6,279 nucleotides of DNA. It comes from Candidatus Bathyarchaeota archaeon (lineage in GTDB: Archaea; Thermoproteota; Bathyarchaeia; Bathyarchaeales; DTEX01). The position numbers and the translations under genes were made by a program. Below the pieces are notes generated by a model, which was not told the origin of the DNA, did no database searches, and was given only the letters and a program-made list of their open reading frames with translations. Shown piece by piece: positions 1 to 4,984 of this stretch; within the stretch, counting starts at the first letter, position 1, and each line of letters opens with the position of its first letter. The stretch is taken from contig JAGGZB010000140.1 of the NCBI GenBank assembly GCA_021162225.1, positions 1 through 6,279 of the forward strand. Direction: 5' to 3'.

Positions 1-46
1 ACATCTACAATAATACCTCATATAAAAACTAAACTGGCAAATTTGA

Positions 47-280
47 TATGAGCCGCTTTATAGAACCCGCAAAAGGTTAAGCGAGTCATGCGACTATATT
101 GAGGAGATGCTCGAGAAGATCGAAGCTAGAATCCGATATTACAGCATACATAATCTTCTCGGGGTTGAGAGCGCCTGAGAAGTCTTAGGCATACTCTACA
201 GGAAACTAATGGTCTCAGGAAGATTGAGATTGATAGAGAAGTCTCCTGTAAGGAAAAGGGTGACCGTCATAGACATGTAG
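47..280 (+). pseudogene. possible decayed coding fragment, unidentified
   Basis: No start codon is visible. The frame that includes bases 47-49 is open to a TAG at 278-280 except for one TGA at 176-178. The peptide has a coding-like look: an acidic/basic helical stretch (YIEEMLEKIEARIRYY, about 95-142), then EVLGILYRKLMVSGRLRLIE (about 179-238), then VRKRVTVIDM. It uses AGA, AGG and ATA codons as the clear genes here do. The second part could be the end of a winged-helix domain, but I do not recognise a family. The fragment begins after a TGA at 44-46, so the N-terminus is missing or lies in another frame. It may be a pseudogene or simply a chance open frame. Confidence 0.25.
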
Positions 281-348
281 CGGAGAGAGCGTCTGAGGAT
301 ATGTTCTTATTTACAGCCCATTCGCGAATTCCATGGATCTCGAACAGT

Positions 349-562
349 TTATGAACATGACCGAATTGAAAGATGCAATGAAGAGAAGTCAAAGTTGGCG
401 TGGTTACGCGGCCTCCGGATATGCACTAAGATAAAACTTAAATTAGCAAGGAGGTCATCCACGTATAGCTTTCCTTTCAGAACATATTTCCGTATGCCTT
501 CAAGACACTTATCTTCCAGACTTTTTGAATGACTTGAAACGTGCTAATCGACTTGAACCCAT
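349..562 (-). pseudogene. possible frameshifted small minus-strand gene, unidentified
   Basis: On the minus strand an ATG at 562-560 opens a 17-codon frame (MGSSRLARFKSFKKSGR) ending at 511-509. A second minus frame, open from 543 to a TAA at 351-349, contains SLEDKCLEGIRKYVLKGK followed by LYVDDLLANL. The two join into one plausible small protein of about 70 residues if one base is removed from a five-A run (plus-strand T run at 522-526). The amphipathic helical pattern of the 436-526 segment looks coding, while the last 25 or so residues look less so. No ribosome-binding site is seen before the ATG. I do not recognise the protein. It may be a decayed gene, an assembly indel in a live gene, or chance. 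Confidence 0.27.
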
Positions 563-565
563 TTA

Positions 566-715
566 GGTTTTAGTCTCTCTCGACCCACCAAATTCGTATC
601 GTTTTAGTTTATTTTCAGCTCATTTTTACAAAAAGACTGCTTAATTTCGGTTTTATTTTTGCTTTAGTTTTACACTTCACTTCAAGGTCTATATTTATCG
701 TTTTTATTTTTGTGA
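566..715. other. T-rich tract with recurring TTTTA/TTTTT runs
   Basis: This stretch is strongly T-rich on the + strand, with recurring short motifs: GTTTTAG at 567-573 and 601-607, GTTTTATTTTTG at 650-661, CTTTAGTTTTA at 662-672, and GTTTTTATTTTTG at 700-712. T runs are transcription termination signals in archaea, so the tract could stop + strand transcription coming from the left before the antitoxin promoter. Read on the minus strand it is A-rich and could also contain promoter-like elements. No intact gene lies between 1 and 795; apart from this tract and the two weak coding remnants I see nothing else definite there. Confidence 0.3.
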
Positions 716-723
716 TGGATTTT

Positions 724-779
724 GAATAATTAGACTGGTTATTCTACGGATATGTTAAAATAGCGAATTTGCAGAATAA
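724..779. promoter_or_regulatory. putative promoter/operator of the RelB-like antitoxin gene
   Basis: A TATA-like stretch GTTAAAATAG (754-763) lies about 35-40 bases before the GTG start at 796. It is bracketed by short inverted copies of one hexamer: GAATAA (724-729), TTATTC (739-744) and GAATAA (774-779). The outer pair extends to a 7-bp inverted repeat (TTATTCT 739-745, AGAATAA 773-779). Antitoxins often autoregulate by binding inverted repeats over their promoter, so this could be an operator. Six-base repeats in AT-rich DNA arise easily by chance, so confidence is low. Confidence 0.3.
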
Positions 780-786
780 TAGTTAG

Positions 787-791
787 GGTGA
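787..791 (+). promoter_or_regulatory. ribosome-binding site GGTGA for the RelB-like gene
   Basis: GGTGA is complementary to the conserved CACCUCC region near the 3' end of archaeal 16S rRNA and stands 4 bases before the GTG at 796. It supports that start over the in-frame ATG at 808, which has no usable site at proper spacing. The same TAGGGTGAG context recurs before vapB. Confidence 0.55.
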
Positions 792-795
792 GAGC

Positions 796-1005
796 GTGTC
801 TAAGGGTATGCTTCTGACAGATGAGGATAGAGCCCTACTTCTAAAGGTAAGCAATCTTCCTGAGGAATTAATAGAGACTCTCGAGGTTCTTGAAGATGAA
901 GAGATAATGAAGTCGATAAAGGAAGCTGAAGAGGACATCGAAGCGGGAAGAGTAAGAGACTATGATGAATTTCTTAAGGAGCTGAAGAAGGCTGGGGAGA
1001 TATAG
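796..1005 (+). CDS. RelB-like antitoxin, orphaned
   Basis: This is a small acidic protein of 69 residues beginning at GTG. The N-terminal part (about residues 1-30) is a leucine-rich helical region. The C-terminal part, EEAEEDIEAGRVRDYDEFLKEL in outline (residues about 44-64), has the pattern 'acidic helix - AGRV - short acidic linker - EFLKEL' that I associate with archaeal RelB-type antitoxins, where this tail wraps around the toxin. The family call rests on this pattern, as no search was possible. Such antitoxins neutralise RelE mRNA interferases in the cytoplasm and repress their own operon. The sequence immediately downstream and overlapping reads as a broken RelE, which supports the call and makes this antitoxin an orphan. 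The gene itself has no internal defect. Another short antitoxin family, or an unrelated small acidic protein, remains possible. Confidence 0.6.
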   Translation: MSKGMLLTDEDRALLLKVSNLPEELIETLEVLEDEEIMKSIKEAEEDIEAGRVRDYDEFLKELKKAGEI

Positions 1006-1123
1006 GCTTAAAGTCACGCGAACTTTATCCAGATAAAAAGAAGATTGGATTCCGTCTTAAGACGACTGAAGAGAAAAGTTCAGGCGTTCTGTGATTGATA
1101 GGATTCTTAGAGCCGCGAATTAG
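992..1123 (+). pseudogene. RelE-type toxin remnant, N-terminal half with two frameshifts
   Basis: Three overlapping + frames join into one RelE-like N-terminal half. From CTG 992: LGRYRLKVTRT (to 1024). From TTT 1024, one base back: FIQIKRRLDSVLRRLKRKV (to 1080). From AGG 1082, one base on: RRSVIDRILRAAN, ending at TAG 1121-1123. Restoring one T near 1024 and removing one base near 1081 gives a 'RYR-V-TR-F - RRL - LRRL - V - I' series like the first strand and two helices of RelE/ParE-fold ribonucleases. The C-terminal half with the catalytic residues is not found downstream. A usable start is absent: CTG stands where ATG/GTG is expected, 10 bases after AAGGAG (976-981). The overlap with the end of the antitoxin gene (to 1005) is typical of relBE operons. 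The protein is almost certainly non-functional; if the frameshifts were assembly errors, the missing C-terminus would still disable it. Confidence 0.55.
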
Positions 1124-1200
1124 AAGATGGAGGAGCTTTCTTTAAGTGTGATGAGTTTTATGGATGTAGCCGTCCCTTGCCTTCTGTATGCTTAAATCCT

Positions 1201-1369
1201 TTAACGGGCCTTTTCAATCTCAATTCTCGCAGAAGCCGTTAGCACGTAGGTGCATAGCTCATGCCTGCCTTCTGAGCTCAACTATCATCTTGGCCTTCTC
1301 TTGAAGGGTATTCTTCGAGTATGATTTAGTGTTATACGTGAACCTTTGGTAATATTCATATGGTAGTCT
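1201..1369 (-). pseudogene. minus-strand gene remnant, frameshifted, unidentified
   Basis: On the minus strand, an open frame from 1369 down to a TGA at 1261-1259 reads RLPYEYYQRFTYNTKSYSKN then TLQEKAKMIVELRRQA. A second frame, from 1263 to a TAA at 1203-1201, reads HELCTYVLTASARIEIEKAR. Deleting one G at the junction joins them smoothly (...ELRRQ-HELCTYV...). The helical, charged pattern and the continuation across one indel are what a decayed real C-terminus looks like. No start codon is present; the frame is preceded by TAA at 1372-1370, beside the vapB start, so the upstream part of the gene appears to have been lost or replaced by the vapBC insertion. I do not recognise the family. Confidence 0.38.
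1350..1357 (+). promoter_or_regulatory. weak TATA-like element before vapBC
   Basis: TAATATTC sits about 40-48 bases before the possible vapB starts, the right distance for an archaeal TATA box serving a short leader. No clear BRE or convincing operator palindrome accompanies it. Confidence 0.2.
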
Positions 1370-1387
1370 TTATTCAGATTACAGTAG

Positions 1388-1392
1388 GGTGA
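1388..1392 (+). promoter_or_regulatory. ribosome-binding site GGTGA deciding the vapB start
   Basis: GGTGA overlaps the possible GTG start at 1389 and cannot serve it, but it is 5 bases ahead of an in-frame TTG at 1398. The arrangement copies that of the RelB-like gene (GGTGA, then 4 bases, then GTG). I therefore prefer TTG 1398 as the start. Confidence 0.45.
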
Positions 1393-1397
1393 GCCGA

Positions 1398-1634
1398 TTG
1401 GGTAGGCTGGTTAACGTATCAGTAAAAGTTCCTGAGGAAATAAGGGAGCTTATGAGGAAAGTTGATGTGAACTGGAGCGAATACCTTAGGGAGGCCATAG
1501 AAACCAAGATTAGAGCGGAGCTGGCTAAGGATGCGGCTAGGAGGTTGGATGAGATCCGCGAAAAAGCCGGTAAGGTGCCTACAGAGGAGATTGTTAGATG
1601 GATAAGGGAAGACAGGGAGAAAAGTCTAAAGTAG
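1398..1634 (+). CDS. vapB: VapB-type antitoxin, ribbon-helix-helix (CopG-like)
   Basis: This is the antitoxin partner of the VapC that follows. From TTG 1398 it has 78 residues; from GTG 1389 it would have 81. The N-terminus GRLVNVSVKVPEEIRELMRK has the short beta strand (VNVSVKV) and first helix of a ribbon-helix-helix DNA-binding domain. The next part, VNWSEYLREAIETKI, supplies the turn and second helix. The C-terminal part, about residues 43-78, is a charged helix ending WIREDREKSLK, the segment that usually binds and masks the PIN toxin. The dimer should bind the vapBC promoter and repress it. The last 37 bases overlap the start of vapC, so the two are translationally coupled. The start choice rests on the GGTGA site at 1388-1392. 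The gene is intact, and the pairing with a PIN protein makes the assignment strong. Confidence 0.8.
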   Translation: MGRLVNVSVKVPEEIRELMRKVDVNWSEYLREAIETKIRAELAKDAARRLDEIREKAGKVPTEEIVRWIREDREKSLK

Positions 1635-2065
1635 TCATCGACGCTAGTGTAGCGGTTAAGTGGATCATTCCGGGGGAGCCTTGGGAGGCACAGGCCAGAG
1701 CCCTTAAGGAGAAAATAGCATCCATGAAGGTAGAGGCTTATGCGCCGCCACTCCTACTCTACGAGGTAGCCTCTGTAATACTAAAGTCGGTGTCGGCGGG
1801 CATCTTAAAACTCAGCGACGGAATCGAAGCTCTGAAGGCAATGGAGCATCTAGGCCTAAACATCCAAACAACCAGCTGGAACGACCTAGCAGAGATTCTA
1901 ACAATAGCCGCCGCAACCAAACTAACAGTGTATGACGCGGCCTACCTCCACCTCTCAAAGAGAATGAAGGCTAAACTTATCACGGCTGACAGTAAACTAA
2001 AAAAGAGGGGAGAAAGCGTAACCGCAACCATCCTACTCAAAGATTTAGGAAATGAAATATTCTAG
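1598..2065 (+). CDS. vapC: VapC-type toxin, PIN-domain ribonuclease
   Basis: This 155-residue PIN-domain protein is predicted to be an Mg/Mn-dependent endoribonuclease. VapC toxins cut tRNA, rRNA or mRNA when released from VapB. The acidic residues expected in the active site are present: Asp15 (VVIDASVAVKW), Glu56 (LLLYEVASV), Asp113 (TVYDAAYL) and Asp131 (ITADSKL), so it looks active. The only usable start in this frame before the first conserved strand is ATG 1598, with AGGAG in GAGGAG (1584-1589) 8 bases ahead. This gives about 10 polar residues before the usual PIN N-terminus and an unusually long 37-base overlap with vapB. Base use changes within the gene: the part after about 1850 is markedly poorer in G and richer in C-ending codons than the first half, possibly a sign of recombination between vapC genes. 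No clear terminator follows. Confidence 0.88.
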   Translation: MDKGRQGEKSKVVIDASVAVKWIIPGEPWEAQARALKEKIASMKVEAYAPPLLLYEVASVILKSVSAGILKLSDGIEALKAMEHLGLNIQTTSWNDLAEILTIAAATKLTVYDAAYLHLSKRMKAKLITADSKLKKRGESVTATILLKDLGNEIF

Positions 2066-2222
2066 GATTCGAAGAAATGAATACACATCTCTTTCATATT
2101 CAATCACTTCTATGACTCTACTTCCGCCATTCAATCTTTTAAAGAACCATTTCCATTCCTTAAGCGCACTCTTTTAATCCTTCCCGACCTTTAACAGTGA
2201 AGATTCCAGCAAAGATTCTCAT
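2045..2222 (-). pseudogene. minus-strand small gene remnant, one frameshift, unidentified
   Basis: A minus-strand ATG at 2222-2220 opens MRIFAGIFTVKGREGLKECA, which stops at 2162-2160. The neighbouring minus frame continues with LKEWKWFFKRLNGG (from 2164), SRVIEVIEYERDVYSFLRIL and a short tail, to a TAA at 2047-2045. One indel near 2162-2175 joins the two into a protein of about 60 residues with well-spaced charged and hydrophobic residues. The tail runs antisense into the last bases of vapC. No ribosome-binding site precedes the ATG. I cannot name a family. It could be a decayed gene, or a live small gene carrying an assembly error. The rest of the 2066-2385 gap holds only the GH4 promoter region and a short hydrophobic open frame (2232-2303). 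Confidence 0.35.
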
Positions 2223-2330
2223 GGATACTAGGGGGGAGTAGCAACGGTTATAGTGATAGATATGATTGTGGTTATGCTATATAGGATCAGAAGAGAGGCT
2301 TAAGCACGCTATTTTCTTTCATGCTTTTCC

Positions 2331-2342
2331 ATAAAACTTTAA
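2331..2342 (+). promoter_or_regulatory. putative TATA box of the GH4 gene
   Basis: ATAAAACTTTAA lies about 50 bases before the TTG start. A transcript beginning about 25 bases downstream would carry a short leader that includes the strong ribosome-binding site at 2374-2379. Confidence 0.3.
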
Positions 2343-2373
2343 TGTTCTCATTGAATGGCTTTAACCGTAGATT

Positions 2374-2379
2374 GGAGGT
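2374..2379 (+). promoter_or_regulatory. strong ribosome-binding site GGAGGT deciding a TTG start
   Basis: GGAGGT ends 6 bases before TTG 2386. It fixes this unusual start codon: the next residues (GPKITFVGAGS) are the N-terminal NAD-binding strand and loop that must be included. Confidence 0.8.
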
Positions 2380-2385
2380 ATTCCT

Positions 2386-3888
2386 TTGGGTCCCAAGATT
2401 ACTTTTGTAGGTGCTGGTAGCGCTAGATGGACAAGTAGAATTCTGGCAGACATATACTTAAATGAGGATTTACATGACTCTGAGATCTGGCTTATGGATA
2501 TTGATGATTATAGACTTAACCTCATATCGACGCTGGCTAGGAGATATGCTAAGGAGCTTAAGCTTCCCACGGAGATACACGCCACGAAGGATAGAGCTGA
2601 AGCCATTAAAGATGCTGATTTTGTAATATCCACAGCTCTTCCTAAGGGCTACATGTACTATGAGAAGATGAGAGACGCATCAGAGAAGTGCGGCTACTAC
2701 AGAGGAATCAACAGTGTAGAATGGAATTACGTGGGGGACTATCATACGATATGGGGCTACTACCTTTTCAAGCTCCACATGGAAATAGCCAGAGACATAG
2801 AGGACCTCGCCCCCAATGCATGGTTCTTCATAGTCTCGAATCCAGTTCTCGAGTTGACGACGATGGTGGGCAGAGAGACCAAGGTTAATGTAGCGGGGAT
2901 ATGCCATGGTTTTCTAGGCTATAGATCAGCCATAGAAGTTCTAGCTATGCGTCTAGCCAAGGAGAATCTCGGCAAGAACATAGTTCCATACTGTGCCGCC
3001 CATAGAATTGAATGCTACAAGGAGGCCGCGGGAATCATCAATCCAGAGGATATCAAGGTTGAGATGAAAGGATTAAATCATGTCATATGGCTGACAAGAT
3101 TCGAGTATAAGGGCGAGGATGCCTATAAGTACTTAGACGACTGGATCAGAGAGGATGCTGAGGAATACTGGACCGTATGGAGAGAGCATACAACGAGTCC
3201 TTGGGATCTAGAATTATGCCCTGCGGCCATAGATATGTACAAGACCTATGGGTATCTACCAGTGGGAGATAGTGTCCGCGGGGGTACATGGAAGTATCAC
3301 TGGGATCTTAGAACTAAACAATATTGGTATGGCCCTTATGGAGGACCGGATTCGGAGATAGGATGCGCCATAAGAATCCTGCAAGTTAGGAGGAGAATCG
3401 AGGAAATGGCTAAAATAGCCTTTGACGAATCGAAGCCCATATCGCAGTCTATACCATTAAAGCCAAGCGGCGAGGTAATAGCAACCCTGATAGACTCCTT
3501 ATACAATGATAAGCCAGCTGATAGCTATGAGATTCCATTCTTCAATAGGCAAATGCAAGCCCCAATATATGTGAACGTCATGAACAAGGGAACAATACCG
3601 AATCTTCCGGACGATATAGCCGTAGAAACTCATGTGAAAGTAGATGGTAAGGGCATCCATCCAATACCAAAGGATGCAATCCCAGATAAACTTTACAAGT
3701 ATGTCATGCTGCCTAGAATTATGAGAGCCGAATGGGCTCTGGAAGCCAATCTAAGAGGAGGCAGAGATACGCTTTTCCAGTGGCTTATAGTCGATGTGCG
3801 AACTAAGGATATGAAACAAATAGATGACGCTATAAATGCAATACTGAATCTTCCGGGAAACAAGGAAATGGCGAAACACTTCAGCTAG
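2386..3888 (+). CDS. GH4-family NAD- and metal-dependent glycosidase, probable alpha-uronidase
   Basis: This is a complete 500-residue member of glycoside hydrolase family 4, cytoplasmic enzymes that cleave glycosides by transient oxidation at C3 with NAD+ and a divalent metal (usually Mn2+). The Rossmann motif ITFVGAGSARW is at residues 5-15, and an Asp-rich strand end (LMDIDD) is at 36-41. The GH4 SNPV segment is at 151-154. The metal-binding Cys173 lies in GICHGF, and the second metal ligand is His232 in GLNHVIW. Cys-His-Gly is the form reported for alpha-glucuronidases of this family (Thermotoga type); phospho-glucosidases have Cys-Asn-x-Pro and alpha-galactosidases Cys-His-Ser. I therefore infer a non-phosphorylated alpha-glucuronide or alpha-galacturonide substrate. 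A sugar carboxylate could be bound by the Arg-rich C-terminal half. There is no signal peptide. At about 500 residues it is slightly longer than typical members (about 440-480). It begins at TTG with a perfect ribosome-binding site and seems to be a separate transcript. The family is sure; the exact sugar is not. Confidence 0.9.
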   Translation: MGPKITFVGAGSARWTSRILADIYLNEDLHDSEIWLMDIDDYRLNLISTLARRYAKELKLPTEIHATKDRAEAIKDADFVISTALPKGYMYYEKMRDASEKCGYYRGINSVEWNYVGDYHTIWGYYLFKLHMEIARDIEDLAPNAWFFIVSNPVLELTTMVGRETKVNVAGICHGFLGYRSAIEVLAMRLAKENLGKNIVPYCAAHRIECYKEAAGIINPEDIKVEMKGLNHVIWLTRFEYKGEDAYKYLDDWIREDAEEYWTVWREHTTSPWDLELCPAAIDMYKTYGYLPVGDSVRGGTWKYHWDLRTKQYWYGPYGGPDSEIGCAIRILQVRRRIEEMAKIAFDESKPISQSIPLKPSGEVIATLIDSLYNDKPADSYEIPFFNRQMQAPIYVNVMNKGTIPNLPDDIAVETHVKVDGKGIHPIPKDAIPDKLYKYVMLPRIMRAEWALEANLRGGRDTLFQWLIVDVRTKDMKQIDDAINAILNLPGNKEMAKHFS

Positions 3889-3902
3889 CAAGGCAGACTA
3901 AT

Positions 3903-3946
3903 CTCTTTTTAGAATTCTTACAGAACGCTTAATGATTAAGTAAGAA
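3903..3946 (+). terminator. T-run terminator with adjacent inverted repeat after the GH4 gene
   Basis: CTCTTTTTAG at 3903-3912, 15 bases after the stop codon, is a typical archaeal T-run terminator. It is followed by a 7-bp inverted repeat (TTCTTAC 3915-3921, GTAAGAA 3940-3946). Inside this is a near-palindrome CTTAATGATTAAG (3928-3940). The repeat follows the T run rather than preceding it, so it is not a bacterial-type hairpin terminator and its role is unclear. Confidence 0.4.
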
Positions 3947-4023
3947 CTTCGATTTCAAGGAACCTTCATCATCTCCCTCATAACTTCAATCTTTGACCAA
4001 AAAGGGAGTTTTTAGTACCAAAA

Positions 4024-4034
4024 TCTATTAATTT
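4024..4034 (+). promoter_or_regulatory. putative TATA box of the ZIP transporter gene
   Basis: TCTATTAATTT is about 45-50 bases before the ATG, which would give a leader of roughly 20 bases. No strong ribosome-binding site is seen before the ATG, so a short-leader or leaderless transcript is plausible. Confidence 0.28.
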
Positions 4035-4075
4035 GTGAAATGAGCCTGATTATTGCAATTCGGGAATGAAGAATT

Positions 4076-4819
4076 ATGAATATCATATTAATGGGTGCTG
4101 TTGCCAGTCTTCTTGCGGGCCTCGCCACCGGCGCCGGGGCGTTACCTGTTCTTTTCACCAAGAAAATTTCAGACAGGCTGCTTGATGTTATGTTAGGTTT
4201 TTCAGCCGGAGTTATGCTTGCTACAACATCATTCAGTCTGATAATTCCAGCACTAGAGATAGGCGGGATTACAGTATCAGTTATAGGTCTTTCATTAGGA
4301 GCACTAATCGTTCATTTTATTGACCGTTTCATTCCACATTTGCACTTAATTTCAGGTTTAGAGGGGCCTCCTTCAAAAATTTCCAGAATCTGGCTTTTCA
4401 TGATCGCAATGGCTATTCACAACTTTCCAGAAGGCATGGCGGTTGGCGTAAGCTTTGGAACCGGCGATGTAGCCGCGGGAATGATCGTAGCCATAGCGAT
4501 AGGACTCCAGAATATGCCTGAGGGATTAGCTGTGGCCTTGCCGCTACTACGTGAAAAATATAGCAAGAGTAGATCCTTGTGGTATGCGACGCTTACCGGA
4601 TTAGTAGAGCCCATTGGAGGCTTACTCGGCGTGAGCTTAGTCTCCATATCAAGCATGATCCTCCCATGGGGATTATCATTCGCAGCTGGAGCCATGCTAT
4701 TTATAGTCAGCGATGAAATGATTCCTGAAAGTCATAGAAAAGAGTTTGCAAGAGAGGCGACACTAGGGCTGATACTAGGCTTCATAGTAATGATGGTCCT
4801 AGACACCATATTTGGATAA
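4076..4819 (+). CDS. ZIP-family divalent metal transporter, GufA/ZupT-like
   Basis: This is a complete 247-residue integral membrane protein with about eight hydrophobic helices: residues about 3-26, 36-58, 65-85, 105-128, 131-155, 165-190, 195-215 and 228-246. It contains the two metal-site signatures of the ZIP family: HNFPEGMAVG in helix 4 (residues 115-124) and QNMPEGLAVALP in helix 5 (145-156). It also has EPIGG (178-182) and SDEMIPESH (212-220), typical of the GufA branch. ZIP proteins bring Zn2+, Fe2+, Mn2+ or related ions into the cytoplasm; the metal cannot be read from the sequence. The usual histidine-rich loop between helices 3 and 4 is reduced to a few residues (HLHL, 88-91). ATG 4076 gives a natural N-terminus, and a later Met at residue 6 is a possible alternative. 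It lies 187 bases after the GH4 gene and 165 before the kinase, so it is probably a separate transcript. Its closeness to a metal-dependent GH4 enzyme may or may not matter. Confidence 0.9.
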   Translation: MNIILMGAVASLLAGLATGAGALPVLFTKKISDRLLDVMLGFSAGVMLATTSFSLIIPALEIGGITVSVIGLSLGALIVHFIDRFIPHLHLISGLEGPPSKISRIWLFMIAMAIHNFPEGMAVGVSFGTGDVAAGMIVAIAIGLQNMPEGLAVALPLLREKYSKSRSLWYATLTGLVEPIGGLLGVSLVSISSMILPWGLSFAAGAMLFIVSDEMIPESHRKEFAREATLGLILGFIVMMVLDTIFG

Positions 4820-4909
4820 AGTATCGTTAGGGCGAAAAGAAGCAGCGAGAATGAGTCTTATCAAAGCCGCATTATAATGGAAAACAGACGCATGTATACC
4901 GCTGCGGAT

Positions 4910-4919
4910 TTCCTTTTTA
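4910..4919 (+). terminator. T-run terminator after the ZIP gene
   Basis: TTTCCTTTTT lies about 90 bases after the transporter stop codon and just ahead of the next promoter-like sequence. It resembles an archaeal T-run terminator. There is no clear hairpin. Confidence 0.3.
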
Positions 4920-4932
4920 TCTTAAATATTTT
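4920..4932 (+). promoter_or_regulatory. putative TATA box of the GHMP kinase gene
   Basis: TCTTAAATATTTT resembles an archaeal TATA box and is about 55 bases before the ATG at 4985. A transcript starting near 4952 would have a leader of about 30 bases. The leader holds no convincing ribosome-binding site (GGCGAAGGCC just before the ATG). Confidence 0.35.
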
Positions 4933-4984
4933 AGGGATAATATCTTACATACGGCTTGTCGATTAAAAAAGGCTGGCGAAGGCC

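Noticed and set aside
176..178. TGA inside the left-hand open frame read as selenocysteine
   Set aside because: No sign of a selenoprotein family or of a SECIS-type structure; decay or chance is simpler.
333..434. Small + strand frame of 33 codons from ATG 333
   Set aside because: Short, with no ribosome-binding site, and overlapped by equally plausible minus-strand frames; cannot be told from chance.
530..562. tRNA-like GGGTTCAAGTC on the minus strand, and a GACTTGAA direct repeat (530-537, 550-557) recalling a CRISPR repeat end
   Set aside because: The bases flanking TTCAAGT do not pair as a T-stem and no acceptor or anticodon arm is found; the 8-base repeat occurs only twice with a 12-base gap, so it is not an array.
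2680..2907. Minus-strand and alternate + strand open frames (75 and 66 codons) inside the GH4 gene
   Set aside because: They are shadows of a conserved GH4 coding region; neither has a ribosome-binding site or a recognisable domain.
4417..4695. Minus-strand open frame of 92 codons over the ZIP gene
   Set aside because: It is antisense to the conserved HNFPEG and QNMPEG helices, and its Pro/Ser/Thr-rich peptide is typical of a shadow frame.
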